Assembly (NCBI GenBank): GCA_965230375.1 | Contig: CBDDKU010000015.1 | Location: 1 to 64,000, forward strand | Source: CBDDKU01 sp965230375 | GTDB lineage: Bacteria > Bacteroidota > Bacteroidia > Flavobacteriales_D > Cryomorphaceae | Direction of reading: 5' to 3' | DNA: 64,000 bases | Shown here: positions 1-9,024 of the stretch, one piece after another | Numbering within the stretch: the first letter of the stretch is position 1 | Layout: each line of letters begins with the position of its first letter | The notes under the pieces: model-generated | Seen by the model: only the letters and a program-made list of their open reading frames with translations | The model's database searches: none | Told to the model about the DNA's origin: nothing | Made by a program: the position numbers and the translations under genes

Positions 1-2
1 AA

Positions 3-125
3 CAACAAGGAATTAAAAGCCGTTTGCTCTACCTTCCAGACGAAAACCACTGGGTACTTAGCCCGCAGAACGGCTTGGTTTGGCAGAATGAGTTTTTCAA
101 GTGGCTCGGAGAAACCCTGAAGTAA
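3..125 (+). CDS. C-terminal end of an S9 (prolyl oligopeptidase-like) peptidase, partial
   Basis: Only the last 40 codons lie in the window, in an open frame ending in TAA at 123-125. The peptide contains LYLPDENHWVLSP followed by an aromatic-rich helix ending in FFKWLGETLK. This is the usual C-terminus of S9 family alpha/beta-hydrolase peptidases, where the His of DENHW/H is the catalytic histidine. The stop overlaps the next gene's ATG by one base (TAATG), so the two are probably cotranscribed. The family call rests on this short tail only. Confidence 0.6.
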   Translation, partial: QQGIKSRLLYLPDENHWVLSPQNGLVWQNEFFKWLGETLK

Positions 126-820
126 TGCAGAAAACAGCCATCGTAACAGGGGCAAACAAGGGAATTGGATTTGAGATTGCCCAGCAGCTTTCACGCAAGA
201 ACTACCGCGTGTATATGGTTGGGCGATCGCAGACCCGAATCGAAAATTCTGCTCAAGAGCTATTAGATGAAGGGCTTGATGTCGTGGCCGTAGCAGTTGA
301 TGTAACCAAAGACAAGCAGCGAGTCGAATGGGTCTCGGATTTGAAGAAAGAGAACATTCAAATAGATGTCTTGATTAATAATGCTGGTGTACTCTACGAT
401 TGGGATCTCGATATTTTTGAGCTCAGCGAGGATCAAATTCGCGATACGATTGAAACGAATTCTTTGGCACCACTATTTCTGACTAGAGATTTGTTGCCAT
501 TGATGATTAATGGAAGCAAGGTCATTATGATTTCGAGCGGGGCAGGCGCAACAGAGAATGGAGTCAGACAATGGGCGCCAATCTACTCGAGCTCCAAATC
601 AGCCTTAAATGTATTCACTCGACACTTGGCCTATAGTCTGGAGCCAAAAGGCATTGCCGTAGCCGCCGTATCTCCCGGATGGGTGCGAACTGATATCGGT
701 GGGACTCAAGCCGATCGTTCGATTGAAAAAGGAGCTGAGACTCCTGTTTGGTTGGCTGAAGAGTTGACATTGGAAAATACAGGCTATTTTTGGCGAGATA
801 AATCTAAAACCCACTGGTAG
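125..820 (+). CDS. Short-chain dehydrogenase/reductase (carbonyl reductase-like)
   Basis: A cytosolic NAD(P)H-dependent oxidoreductase of the classical SDR family, 231 residues from the ATG at 125. An upstream in-frame ATG at 101 lies inside the previous gene, so 125 is preferred. The glycine-rich cofactor motif TGANKGIG is near residues 8-15, NNAG near residue 90, and the catalytic Tyr-x3-Lys is present in YSSSKSALN, followed by the PGWVRTD segment. The combination ANKGIG plus PGWVRTD is typical of carbonyl-reductase/CBR1-like SDRs. The substrate cannot be told from the sequence. It overlaps the upstream peptidase stop and is followed after 2 bases by the glycosyltransferase frame. Confidence 0.85.
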   Translation: MQKTAIVTGANKGIGFEIAQQLSRKNYRVYMVGRSQTRIENSAQELLDEGLDVVAVAVDVTKDKQRVEWVSDLKKENIQIDVLINNAGVLYDWDLDIFELSEDQIRDTIETNSLAPLFLTRDLLPLMINGSKVIMISSGAGATENGVRQWAPIYSSSKSALNVFTRHLAYSLEPKGIAVAAVSPGWVRTDIGGTQADRSIEKGAETPVWLAEELTLENTGYFWRDKSKTHW

Positions 821-822
821 GC

Positions 823-1588
823 GTGATCAAGCTTTCGGCGGTAATCATCACTTTCAACGAAGAGAAGAACATCGAAAGATGCATTCAGTCCTTGATTCCT
901 GTGGCTGATGAAGTGCTCGTAGTTGACAGCTTTTCGACTGACTCTACAAGGGAGAAAGCAGGAAACCTTGGTGCACGAGTAGTAGAGCATGCTTTTGATG
1001 GACATATCCAGCAGAAAAACTGGGCGGCGAACCAGGCCAAATACGATTTCGTCCTCTCACTTGATGCCGACGAAGCCCTAACCGATGAGCTGAGAGATTC
1101 CATTCTCAAGATCAAGACAAATTGGGTAGGGGAAGGATACCGCGTAAAAAGGCTGACCAGCTATTGCGGTCAGTGGATAAAGCATTGTGGTTGGTATCCC
1201 GACATGAAACTTCGCTTATTTCGACCGAAGGCTTGGTGCATGGGGCGGAACGAATCCGCATGATAAGTACGAACTCAAGAGTGGGAATGCTGGCGCAATT
1301 CTCAAAGGTGATTTACTTCACTATTCATTCTATTCCATCCGTCAGCATGTCGATACGGTCAATAGCTTTTCTTCCATCAAAGCTCAAGTAGATTTTGATC
1401 GAAACAAAAAGCCTTCCTACCTGAAAATGATATTCGGTCCGATCATTCGATTTCTCAGAGATTACGTCATGAAATTGGGCTTTCTAGATGGGTTCTACGG
1501 ATTTGTAATTTGTATCAACAACGCCCATTCTGTCTTTCTCAAACAAGTAAAACTCGCCCAGCTCCGCAAAGATCAGAAAGGCAAGTAG
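823..1588 (+). CDS. Glycosyltransferase family 2 (WaaE/KdtX-like), frameshifted
   Basis: The N-terminal part (823 to about 1245) has the GT-A signatures of family 2: SAVIITFNEEKNIERCI, VDSFSTDST and the metal-binding LSLDADE. The frame then runs into a stop at 1263. The reading continues one base over, giving WGGTNPHDKYELK and a hydrophobic C-terminus up to a TAG at 1586-1588. That continuation is what WaaE/KdtX-like lipopolysaccharide core glucosyltransferases show after the LRLFR segment. The break sits at a G-rich run near 1241-1248, so it is either a real inactivating +1 frameshift or a sequencing error. The intact protein would be about 254 residues and would act at the inner membrane in envelope glycan synthesis. 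Confidence 0.75.
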
Positions 1589-1620
1589 GCTATATGATTG
1601 GTTTCGCGTAAATTAAAGGC

Positions 1621-2484
1621 GTGAAAGCTGGAGACGTCATTTTCTATAAACTCAAAGATTTAAAAGTTGCTCAGTCCGGAATTGAAGGTGCAGCGCGTTA
1701 TGCCATTCTTTCATTGCCGTACACTGTAAACCGGATGGCGATTGGAAAATCAAGGACCAGAATCCAGAACATTATCAAAGGTAAATTCGCTGAATTTCTG
1801 CTGGAGCAATACGCCCAAGAGCAAGAAATAAGTCTGGATTTCAAGGCGGGAGAGACACCTTTTTGGGAGCGCGATAAATTCGATTTTGAGTACGATGGAA
1901 TGATTTGGGATTTGAAGAACAATTTCACCCGCATGTCAAGTTTGCTCGATGCTGAAGATTATATCAAACTGCCCGCTTTAATCCCAAACCGATTCGATGG
2001 CGATCAGTGGTCGAGTCGGGAAGAATTTCCAAAAGGGTATAAAGGAAAAGGGTAATTTGTTCACATTTATGTCGATGAAAGAAAGTGAATCAAGTGGTGA
2101 TTTTTTTTGAACTCAAGCTCAAAAAAGCACATCTCGATTTTCTAGGAAAGTCTGATTGAAACCAATTCTGAAGAAGAAGGCCAGAAAGAACCTTTGCAAG
2201 AAAGTGAGTTTTGGAAAGAGTTTGATCGGTTAGGAGCATGGTCCATCCAATTGAATCACATTCCGTCACTAGTCATTTGTGGCGTAGCTACTTCCGACAC
2301 TTATTCCTTTTTTGCAGATATAGATGGATATGAAAACCTTGGATACTCCCTGTATACGGGCCGTTGGTATCTGAAGGATGGCAATAGGCTCAATTTCAGA
2401 CATGGGCAACTATTTACACGAATCAAGAATGCTGCTTGCCCAATGGAAGCTCTACCTTCCTTTAGTTCGGTTTTTGGAAAATGA
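1621..2484 (+). pseudogene. Decayed nuclease-like gene next to a DNA methyltransferase (possible restriction enzyme)
   Basis: Two open pieces remain: 1621-2055 (GTG start, 144 codons) and 2194-2484 (96 codons). Between them are at least two frame breaks, one at a T8 run near 2101-2108. The first piece contains FEYDGMIWDLKNN, which fits the D-x(n)-D/E-x-K pattern of PD-(D/E)XK nucleases. That match and the facing methyltransferase remnant suggest a type II restriction endonuclease, but no named family is recognised. The second piece ends opposite the methyltransferase C-terminus; the two converge and overlap by about 20 bases. Confidence 0.45.
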
Positions 2485-3938
2485 GACAATACTGGTGAAA
2501 CGTATTGCTCACGAAGGTATTTCCATAGCCATAAGGCGCGATTGAAATATCGTCTTGTAACCAAAACACCTCTGGCAGCAGGTGCATTCTTTCTTGGAGA
2601 ATGGCGCCGAGATCCCAGGCGAAGGGGTAGTTTTTACCCTTCTTCTTGATGTTTTTAACTACCACCACCATGATACCACCAGGCACCAACAGATCGATAA
2701 GCTCGAAATAGAGTTTGGTCAATTTGCGGATGAAGTCGTGGTAATCAGCCACATTCCCGAGAATCCTTGTCATCATCAGAGTAGTTGGTCTGAAGCCCCT
2801 TCTTGATTCGCTTCGCCTGGTTTTCAGCTCCCTTCATGTTGAGCATATCCCAGTAAGGTGGCGACGTGATCAAAAGGTGCTGCTTTGGAAAGCCAAGCTC
2901 TTTGGCTCTGAATGCGTCTGCATGAATAATATCTGCTTCTACATCCTGATTCCTTCCAGCATTAACTTCTTCGAATATGAAAGACAAGACACGGTCTCTG
3001 GCGATGTCGGCAAAGAAAGAACTCAATTCCGTCCCGTAGCCGTTGCGTCCAAATTTTACCGCCGAAATTTGCGTTGATCCCGTTCCACTCATCGGGTCGA
3101 ATACATTTTCGCCTTTCTGGCTAAAAGCCTGGACAAACATTTCCGCCAGATCTTCAGGGTATTTTGCCGGATGCTGAACTTCCTTTTTATTCCGGCGCTG
3201 GGGCTTTAGAATGAACCAAGATGGGATATCGACTTCTGACTCCACCCTCGATTGTGGTTGAGCGTTCTTTTGGGAAGAAATCCCTATTGACCATGCGGTG
3301 TTCACCACTTCGCTCATCCTTTCGAAAGTAGAGACAATAGAAATGACCCTTTTGAAGGGTGAAAATGCGTTTTGTCGGAGATCTTGATATCATCTTCCTG
3401 ACAAGCTACCTTTTCATCCTTTAGGGTGTATTGCATGCCAATGGTGTTTGCTAAGTCCCAGGCGATAGGAAAGTATGAACCATTTGAGTAAAGATTGGGC
3501 ATGGCAACCATTAAAAACCGCCGGTGAACCATTAAAAGGAAATAATTCGGAAACAGTCTTTAAAGTTTTAGCTTTCAAGTTATTCCACTCTTCAGACTTA
3601 ATAATCTCCTACTTCGCTTCGAAGATCAATAAGGGCAAACTGAATTTGTTCAGTCACATCACCGAGATCACTAACGACTTCAAAACCCAACTCTTTGGCT
3701 TCCCTTGCGGCGATATCTCGATCAGGACCTTGGTAAAAAACCTGATAGGACGTGGCTTCAAGGCGTGGTGAAGAATCGCATATTCGATCTGATCCATTCG
3801 GTTGTGTCCGAAAACACAAACCAAGATTTTTGAAAAGGAAGCCATTTCCTTAGAAGAAATACGGTTGAATCGATTTTTACCTCCGCTCATGGATGTCAAA
3901 ACTAAATAAGGGCTTCGAGTGAAAAGAAGAAACTTCAT
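2462..3938 (-). pseudogene. DNA methyltransferase (N4/N6, beta-type motifs), multiply frameshifted
   Basis: On the minus strand several open pieces together encode an amino-methyltransferase. The central piece (3317-2745) has FDPMSGTGSTQISA (the SAM-binding FxGxG-type motif I) and TSPPYWDML (catalytic motif IV, SPPY type). The C-terminal piece (2776-2462) gives YPFAWDLGAIL and ends with HQYCLIFQKPN. Upstream pieces at 3532-3314 (SYFPIAWDLANTIGMQYTLKDE) and 3938-3598 appear to be N-terminal parts or a neighbouring gene of the same locus. At least three frame changes are needed, so the gene is not functional as read. With the facing nuclease-like remnant it makes a dead restriction-modification locus. 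Confidence 0.7.
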
Positions 3939-3996
3939 GTTTTAATTATCCACCAATTGTAAAGAGAGTCTTCCAGAACTGTATTTTCGCACCGCC

Positions 3997-5211
3997 ATGA
4001 AATCAATGAAGGCATCACTCGGCTTTATTTTTGTCACGATTCTGATCGATGTGATTGGAATTGGAATCATCATTCCCGTATTGCCAAAACTCATTGAAAA
4101 TCTCTCGGGCGAAGGCCTGAGTGAAGCATCCAGGATTGGTGGATGGTTAATGTTTTCCTACGCTATTGTGCAGTTTATTTGTGCGCCACTTCTTGGCGCT
4201 CTGAGTGATCGCTACGGAAGAAGACCGGTAATCCTTATTGCGCTATTCGGACTTGGCGTTGACTATCTTTTTCACGCCTATGCACCCACACTGGGCTGGC
4301 TATTTGTAGGCCGGGTTCTAGCAGGAATGAGCGGAGCGAGCTTCACAGTTGCCACGGCTTATATCGCGGATATTAGTCCTCCTGAAAAGAAGGCACAGAA
4401 CTTTGGTCTCGTAGGAGCCGCATTTGGATTGGGGTTCATTATAGGGCCGGTGATCGGTGGTGTAGCGGCAAAGTGGGGAGTTCAGGTACCGTTCTTAATC
4501 GCCGCTGGTCTCAGCTTTATGAACCTGCTATACGGCTTCTTCGTTCTGCCTGAATCTTTAACTCCAAAGAGTCGGATTGAGAAGATTGAATGGAAGAAGG
4601 CTAATCCGATAGGATCCTTGATCAAGTTCAAAGATTTTCCGGTGGTTATTGGATTTCTCGTGCCATTCTTTTTCATCTACATCGCTAGTTATTCGGTACA
4701 ATCTACCTGGACATTTTATACCATGTACCGCTTTGATTGGGATGAAGCAATGGTAGGTTACTCACTAGCTGTCGTGGGAATTGTGGTGGCCGTAGTTCAA
4801 GGTGGACTGGTCAAAGTAGTCGTTCGCAAAATAGGAGAGAAGGCCACAATCATTGTGGGGATGAGTCTTTGGATACTTGGCTTATTTCTATTCTCAATCG
4901 CGAGCAATTCCATCATGATGTTTGCTTTTATTCTTCCGTATTGTCTCGGTGGAGTAGCGGGACCAACTCTTCAGGGAATAATTTCCAATGTCGTTCCAGA
5001 CAACATGCAAGGTCAGCTTCAGGGAATGCTCACCAGCGTCATCAGTTTGACTTCCATTGTCGGACCACCTATTATGACCTATATTTTCTACTCCTTCACC
5101 GGCGATGACCCCATTTTACACTTTCCAGGAGCGCCATTTGCGGCAGGAGGGATTGTCATGATTATTTCTCTCATAATTACATTGAATCGTCTAAACAGAC
5201 AAAAAGCCTAA
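3997..5211 (+). CDS. MFS efflux transporter, TetA/TCR-like
   Basis: A 404-residue inner-membrane proton antiporter with 12 predicted hydrophobic segments. The loop between helices 2 and 3 carries GALSDRYGRRPVIL, the MFS signature motif A in the form typical of the tetracycline-resistance TCR/TetA branch. VLAGMSGASFTVATAYIADISPPEKKA and GLGFIIGPVIGG are the motif B and C regions of the same group. The substrate is not predictable; many chromosomal members are general drug exporters. ATG 3997 is the first start; ATG 4006 is an alternative. It lies alone between a dead R-M locus and the secreted protease. Confidence 0.85.
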   Translation: MKSMKASLGFIFVTILIDVIGIGIIIPVLPKLIENLSGEGLSEASRIGGWLMFSYAIVQFICAPLLGALSDRYGRRPVILIALFGLGVDYLFHAYAPTLGWLFVGRVLAGMSGASFTVATAYIADISPPEKKAQNFGLVGAAFGLGFIIGPVIGGVAAKWGVQVPFLIAAGLSFMNLLYGFFVLPESLTPKSRIEKIEWKKANPIGSLIKFKDFPVVIGFLVPFFFIYIASYSVQSTWTFYTMYRFDWDEAMVGYSLAVVGIVVAVVQGGLVKVVVRKIGEKATIIVGMSLWILGLFLFSIASNSIMMFAFILPYCLGGVAGPTLQGIISNVVPDNMQGQLQGMLTSVISLTSIVGPPIMTYIFYSFTGDDPILHFPGAPFAAGGIVMIISLIITLNRLNRQKA

Positions 5212-5320
5212 CTCTACCTTTAAAGTGCTAGCTCTCATTAGATTCCTATTCTGACGTGAAGGATTATTTGAACACATCAACAAGAATGCGTTAATTGTAG
5301 GTTGAAATCATTATTAACCT

Positions 5321-8300
5321 ATGAAAATTCGAAACCTTCTAGCCGGAATGGTACTCATTTTGGCGGGCTTACCCGTGGTGGCTCAAAACCTAGACTTGAT
5401 TAAGAGAGATTTAATCGAAAACCACGAATACAAATCCAGCGATCTGGAGAGTCTGATCATCACGAAATCATACATGACCAAGCACAACGGTGCCACGCAC
5501 GTTTACGCTTCTCAAAGTATCGATGGTATCAAAATCATAAACGCAAACTTAACTGTGGTTTTCGATGCAAGCGGCAATCTAAGGAATGTAGCCCCGCGGT
5601 TGTTGAAGAACTTGAATTCTCAGAATCCTTCTACTCTGCCGAATGTTTCTGCGCTTGACGTAGCTTCTTCTATCGCCGGTCAAAATATTTCTGATGTGCA
5701 CGTTGAATTTCTTGAAGGAGAAGAAAAGGTGAGATTTACCAATTCAGGTGGCTACTCATTTGAAAGTCCTATAAAGTTGCTCTTTTTGGCGGACATAGAG
5801 GAGAACATTCACTTGACTTGGATGTTTTATTTGGATTTGCCTGACCAATCTCATTATTGGGCCTTCTTTGCAAGTGCGGAAGATGGAAGTATTCTAAAGC
5901 AACAGGATATGCAAATCTCCTGCGAGCACGGACACAAACACATTGTCGGAGAGAAATGTGAGCCAATCCACTTTGGTGCTTTCGAAACTACTGAAGACGG
6001 CTCTGGCTATCGAGTTTTCGAACTGCCTATTGAAAGTCCAAACCACGGCGATAGAACGCTTATTTCAGAGCCTGCTTTAGACTTGGCTTCACCTTTTGGG
6101 TGGCACGATACTGATGGAGTTGCTGGAGCGGAATACACCATAACTCGAGGAAACAACGTCTATGCCTACGAAGATGTAGATGACCAGGATTTTCCTGGAT
6201 TTTCTCCTGATGGAGGTGATAATTTACTCTTTGATTTCAACTTCGTCCCTGAAAACGGTCCAAATAGTTACCAATCAGCTTCCCTGACGAATCTGTTCTA
6301 TATGAATAATCGAATCCATGACTTGTTGTATGTCTATGGTTTTGATGAAGCCGCGGGAAATTTTCAGGAAACAAATTATAACGGAGAAGGGTTCGGGAAT
6401 GATGCCGTTCAAGCCGAAGGCCAAGATGGTGGAGGAACAAACAACGCCAATTTTGCTACCCCAGGAGACGGAATGTCTGGTCGAATGCAAATGTATCTCT
6501 GGTCTGGAGAAGATGTGGTAGAAGGAATATTGACAATTAACTCACCAGAATCTATCGCTGGTGCTTATTCAAGCAGCGATGTTTCTCCGTTCGGCGCCGA
6601 TATTCCGCCTGAAGGTATCACCGCCGACTTGGTTTACGCTGAAGATGGGGCGGGAGCTGATATTCATGATTTGTGCGAACCCGCAACCAATGCAGCCGAT
6701 ATCGATGGGAAAATCGCCTTAGTACAGCGCGGAAATTGCAATTTCACGAATAAGGTATTGGCAGTTCAAGAAGCCGGAGCGGTGGCGTGTATCGTAATTA
6801 ATTACGAAAACGCTGCATTCGAAATGGGAGGAAGTCCGCCAGACGACATTACGATCCCATCCATTATGATCACGATGAACAATGGAAATATATTGCTCGA
6901 TGAACTTGCAAATGGACCAGTCAACGCTACTCTTGGTAGCACTGGTGGTGGTGCCAATGTTAGAGATGGAAGCTTTGACAATGGCGTAGTTATTCATGAA
7001 TATGTACATGGTCTGAGTAACCGATTGACCGGTGGTGACAATGTGTTTTGCTTGAACAATGAAGAGCAAATGGGCGAAGGTTGGAGCGATTGGTATGCGA
7101 CCATGATCACCATGGACATGAACGCTGACAATCCAGTATACCGTCCTATGGGGACCTTTGCAGTTGGTGAGCCGACAGACGGGAATGGTATTCGACCAGT
7201 TCCTTATGACACGAGTTTTGCCGTGAACGATTATACGTACGGTAACTTACCCGATGGAAATATTTCGGTACCGCATGGTGTAGGATTTATTTGGGGTACG
7301 ATGCTTTGGGATTTGACCTGGGCCTTTGTGGATGAATACGGGTTTGACGACCTTGAAACGGGTACAGAAGGCGGCAACAATATCGTTATGCAGCTCGTGA
7401 CGGATGGGATGAAGCTCCAACCATGTAACCCGGGCTTTGTCGATGGGAGAGATGCAATTCTCCTTGCCGATGAAATTAACAATGACGGAGCCAATCAATG
7501 CTTGATTTGGGAAGTGTTCGCAAAACGTGGTCTCGGATATTCTGCAAGTCAAGGTTCATCATTTGACCGGAATGATGGTGTCGAGGCATTCGATCTGCCA
7601 CCTTCTTGCCAGCTAGCTTCCGCTGCACCTGTGGCATCATTTGTAGCGAGTCCCACTTCAACATGCTTCGGACTTGTCGAGTTTACTGATTCGTCTCAAA
7701 ATATAGCTCAGACATGGCTCTGGGACTTTGGAGATGGAAATACATCTACCGAACAAAACCCTGTTCATCAATACGAGAGCGAAGGCACCTATACAGTCTC
7801 GCTTACGGTAACTAATAATGTCGGAGAAGATAGCATTGAAGAGATCGACCTAATCGTATATCAAACGCCAGAATCACCAACAAATGCTCAAGGTGGAGAA
7901 GGGTGTGAAGGAGACCTTGTCACACTTTCAGCGATGAGTGACAGCGAAATTATCTGGACGGATGAAGAAGGCGTTTATATTGGAACGGGCAGTGAAATTG
8001 AAGTTGAAGCTGGATCAGAATCCGCCGTTTATTTCGCTCAATCTGTTAATGATTTTGTAGCTCCTGAGTTTGTCGGTCCTGAAGATAGCAGTATCGGAGG
8101 GGGTGGCCTCCACAACACAGGTTTTGTTGGTACAGTTGATTTTACAACCGAAGGTCCTGTTACCATTGTATCTGCCTGGGTGAATAGCGGAGCTCCGGGT
8201 CAACGAACCATAAGCTTGTGGGATGCGGCAGGAGGACTAGGAAACCTTGTTGCTGAGTACCCTGTGGATATAGACTTCACAGGCGGTGATCGAATTCAAC

Positions 8301-9004
8301 TCAACATAGATGTACCCGCAGCTGGTACGTATAGCATTGGGCTCAATGAAGCCAACCTTTTTAGAAACGAAGAAGGGGTGAACTATCCTTATTCAGAATC
8401 AGGACTGTTTACAATTATTGGAAGCTCTGCGGGAGCAGATTACTACTATTACTTCTATGATTTGGAAGTAGCAGTCACAAACTGTGCTAGTGAGACTGTA
8501 GAAGTGGAGTTGACCACTCTTGGTAGTGCTGAGTTCTCAACGAGCATTACAGGAACAACAGTTGACTTCACAGACCTTTCGGAAAATGCGTCTACATGGC
8601 AATGGAATTTTGGTGATGGAACTACTTCAAATGATCAGAACCCTAGTCACACTTATGTTCAGGATGGAGTGTATTATGTTACCTTAACTACTGATGGTGG
8701 TTGTACTTTCGGAATGGAAGTTTTGATCATCACAACGGGTATGAAAGAGTTTAGTGAAGCAGGTGCATCCATTTATCCAAACCCGGCGAATAACTATGTT
8801 AGAATTGAAACTGGAAACATTGATTTAGCTCAATTTGTCTCTGTTTACAACGCTCAAGGAAAGCTCGTTTATCGAGAAAGATTAATCAATACCGAGAATT
8901 TTGACTTGTTTGTAGGCAACTTATCGACTGGTTTCTTCGTGGTTGTTCTAGAGGATCAAAATGGAAATCCTCTTGCACAGGAAAGAATAAGTATTGTACA
9001 TTGA
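5321..9004 (+). CDS. Secreted M36 (fungalysin-like) metalloprotease with PA and PKD domains and T9SS C-terminal signal
   Basis: A 1227-residue exported protein. A Sec signal peptide (MKIRNLLAGMVLILAGLP..AQ) is followed by an FTP-like propeptide (about 45-200), a fungalysin domain interrupted by a PA domain (about 445-540), and the zinc motif HEYVHG at residues 559-564. GEGWSDWYA follows near 587 and supplies the third zinc ligand. Two PKD domains are visible near 770-840 and 1073-1131 (WLWDFGDGNTST, WQWNFGDGTTSN). The last ~80 residues (SIYPNPANNYVRIE ... to the end) are a type A T9SS sorting domain. The enzyme is expected at the cell surface or outside, degrading protein. It is followed by another T9SS substrate 20 bases downstream, probably in one operon. 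Confidence 0.93.
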   Translation: MKIRNLLAGMVLILAGLPVVAQNLDLIKRDLIENHEYKSSDLESLIITKSYMTKHNGATHVYASQSIDGIKIINANLTVVFDASGNLRNVAPRLLKNLNSQNPSTLPNVSALDVASSIAGQNISDVHVEFLEGEEKVRFTNSGGYSFESPIKLLFLADIEENIHLTWMFYLDLPDQSHYWAFFASAEDGSILKQQDMQISCEHGHKHIVGEKCEPIHFGAFETTEDGSGYRVFELPIESPNHGDRTLISEPALDLASPFGWHDTDGVAGAEYTITRGNNVYAYEDVDDQDFPGFSPDGGDNLLFDFNFVPENGPNSYQSASLTNLFYMNNRIHDLLYVYGFDEAAGNFQETNYNGEGFGNDAVQAEGQDGGGTNNANFATPGDGMSGRMQMYLWSGEDVVEGILTINSPESIAGAYSSSDVSPFGADIPPEGITADLVYAEDGAGADIHDLCEPATNAADIDGKIALVQRGNCNFTNKVLAVQEAGAVACIVINYENAAFEMGGSPPDDITIPSIMITMNNGNILLDELANGPVNATLGSTGGGANVRDGSFDNGVVIHEYVHGLSNRLTGGDNVFCLNNEEQMGEGWSDWYATMITMDMNADNPVYRPMGTFAVGEPTDGNGIRPVPYDTSFAVNDYTYGNLPDGNISVPHGVGFIWGTMLWDLTWAFVDEYGFDDLETGTEGGNNIVMQLVTDGMKLQPCNPGFVDGRDAILLADEINNDGANQCLIWEVFAKRGLGYSASQGSSFDRNDGVEAFDLPPSCQLASAAPVASFVASPTSTCFGLVEFTDSSQNIAQTWLWDFGDGNTSTEQNPVHQYESEGTYTVSLTVTNNVGEDSIEEIDLIVYQTPESPTNAQGGEGCEGDLVTLSAMSDSEIIWTDEEGVYIGTGSEIEVEAGSESAVYFAQSVNDFVAPEFVGPEDSSIGGGGLHNTGFVGTVDFTTEGPVTIVSAWVNSGAPGQRTISLWDAAGGLGNLVAEYPVDIDFTGGDRIQLNIDVPAAGTYSIGLNEANLFRNEEGVNYPYSESGLFTIIGSSAGADYYYYFYDLEVAVTNCASETVEVELTTLGSAEFSTSITGTTVDFTDLSENASTWQWNFGDGTTSNDQNPSHTYVQDGVYYVTLTTDGGCTFGMEVLIITTGMKEFSEAGASIYPNPANNYVRIETGNIDLAQFVSVYNAQGKLVYRERLINTENFDLFVGNLSTGFFVVVLEDQNGNPLAQERISIVH

Positions 9005-9024
9005 CGTCAAATTAACCCAAGTTG

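Noticed and set aside
3957..3989. Bacteroidota-type promoter before the MFS gene (TTG ... TATTTTCG)
   Set aside because: It would leave almost no leader before the ATG and matches the consensus only partly; similar matches occur by chance in A+T-rich gaps.
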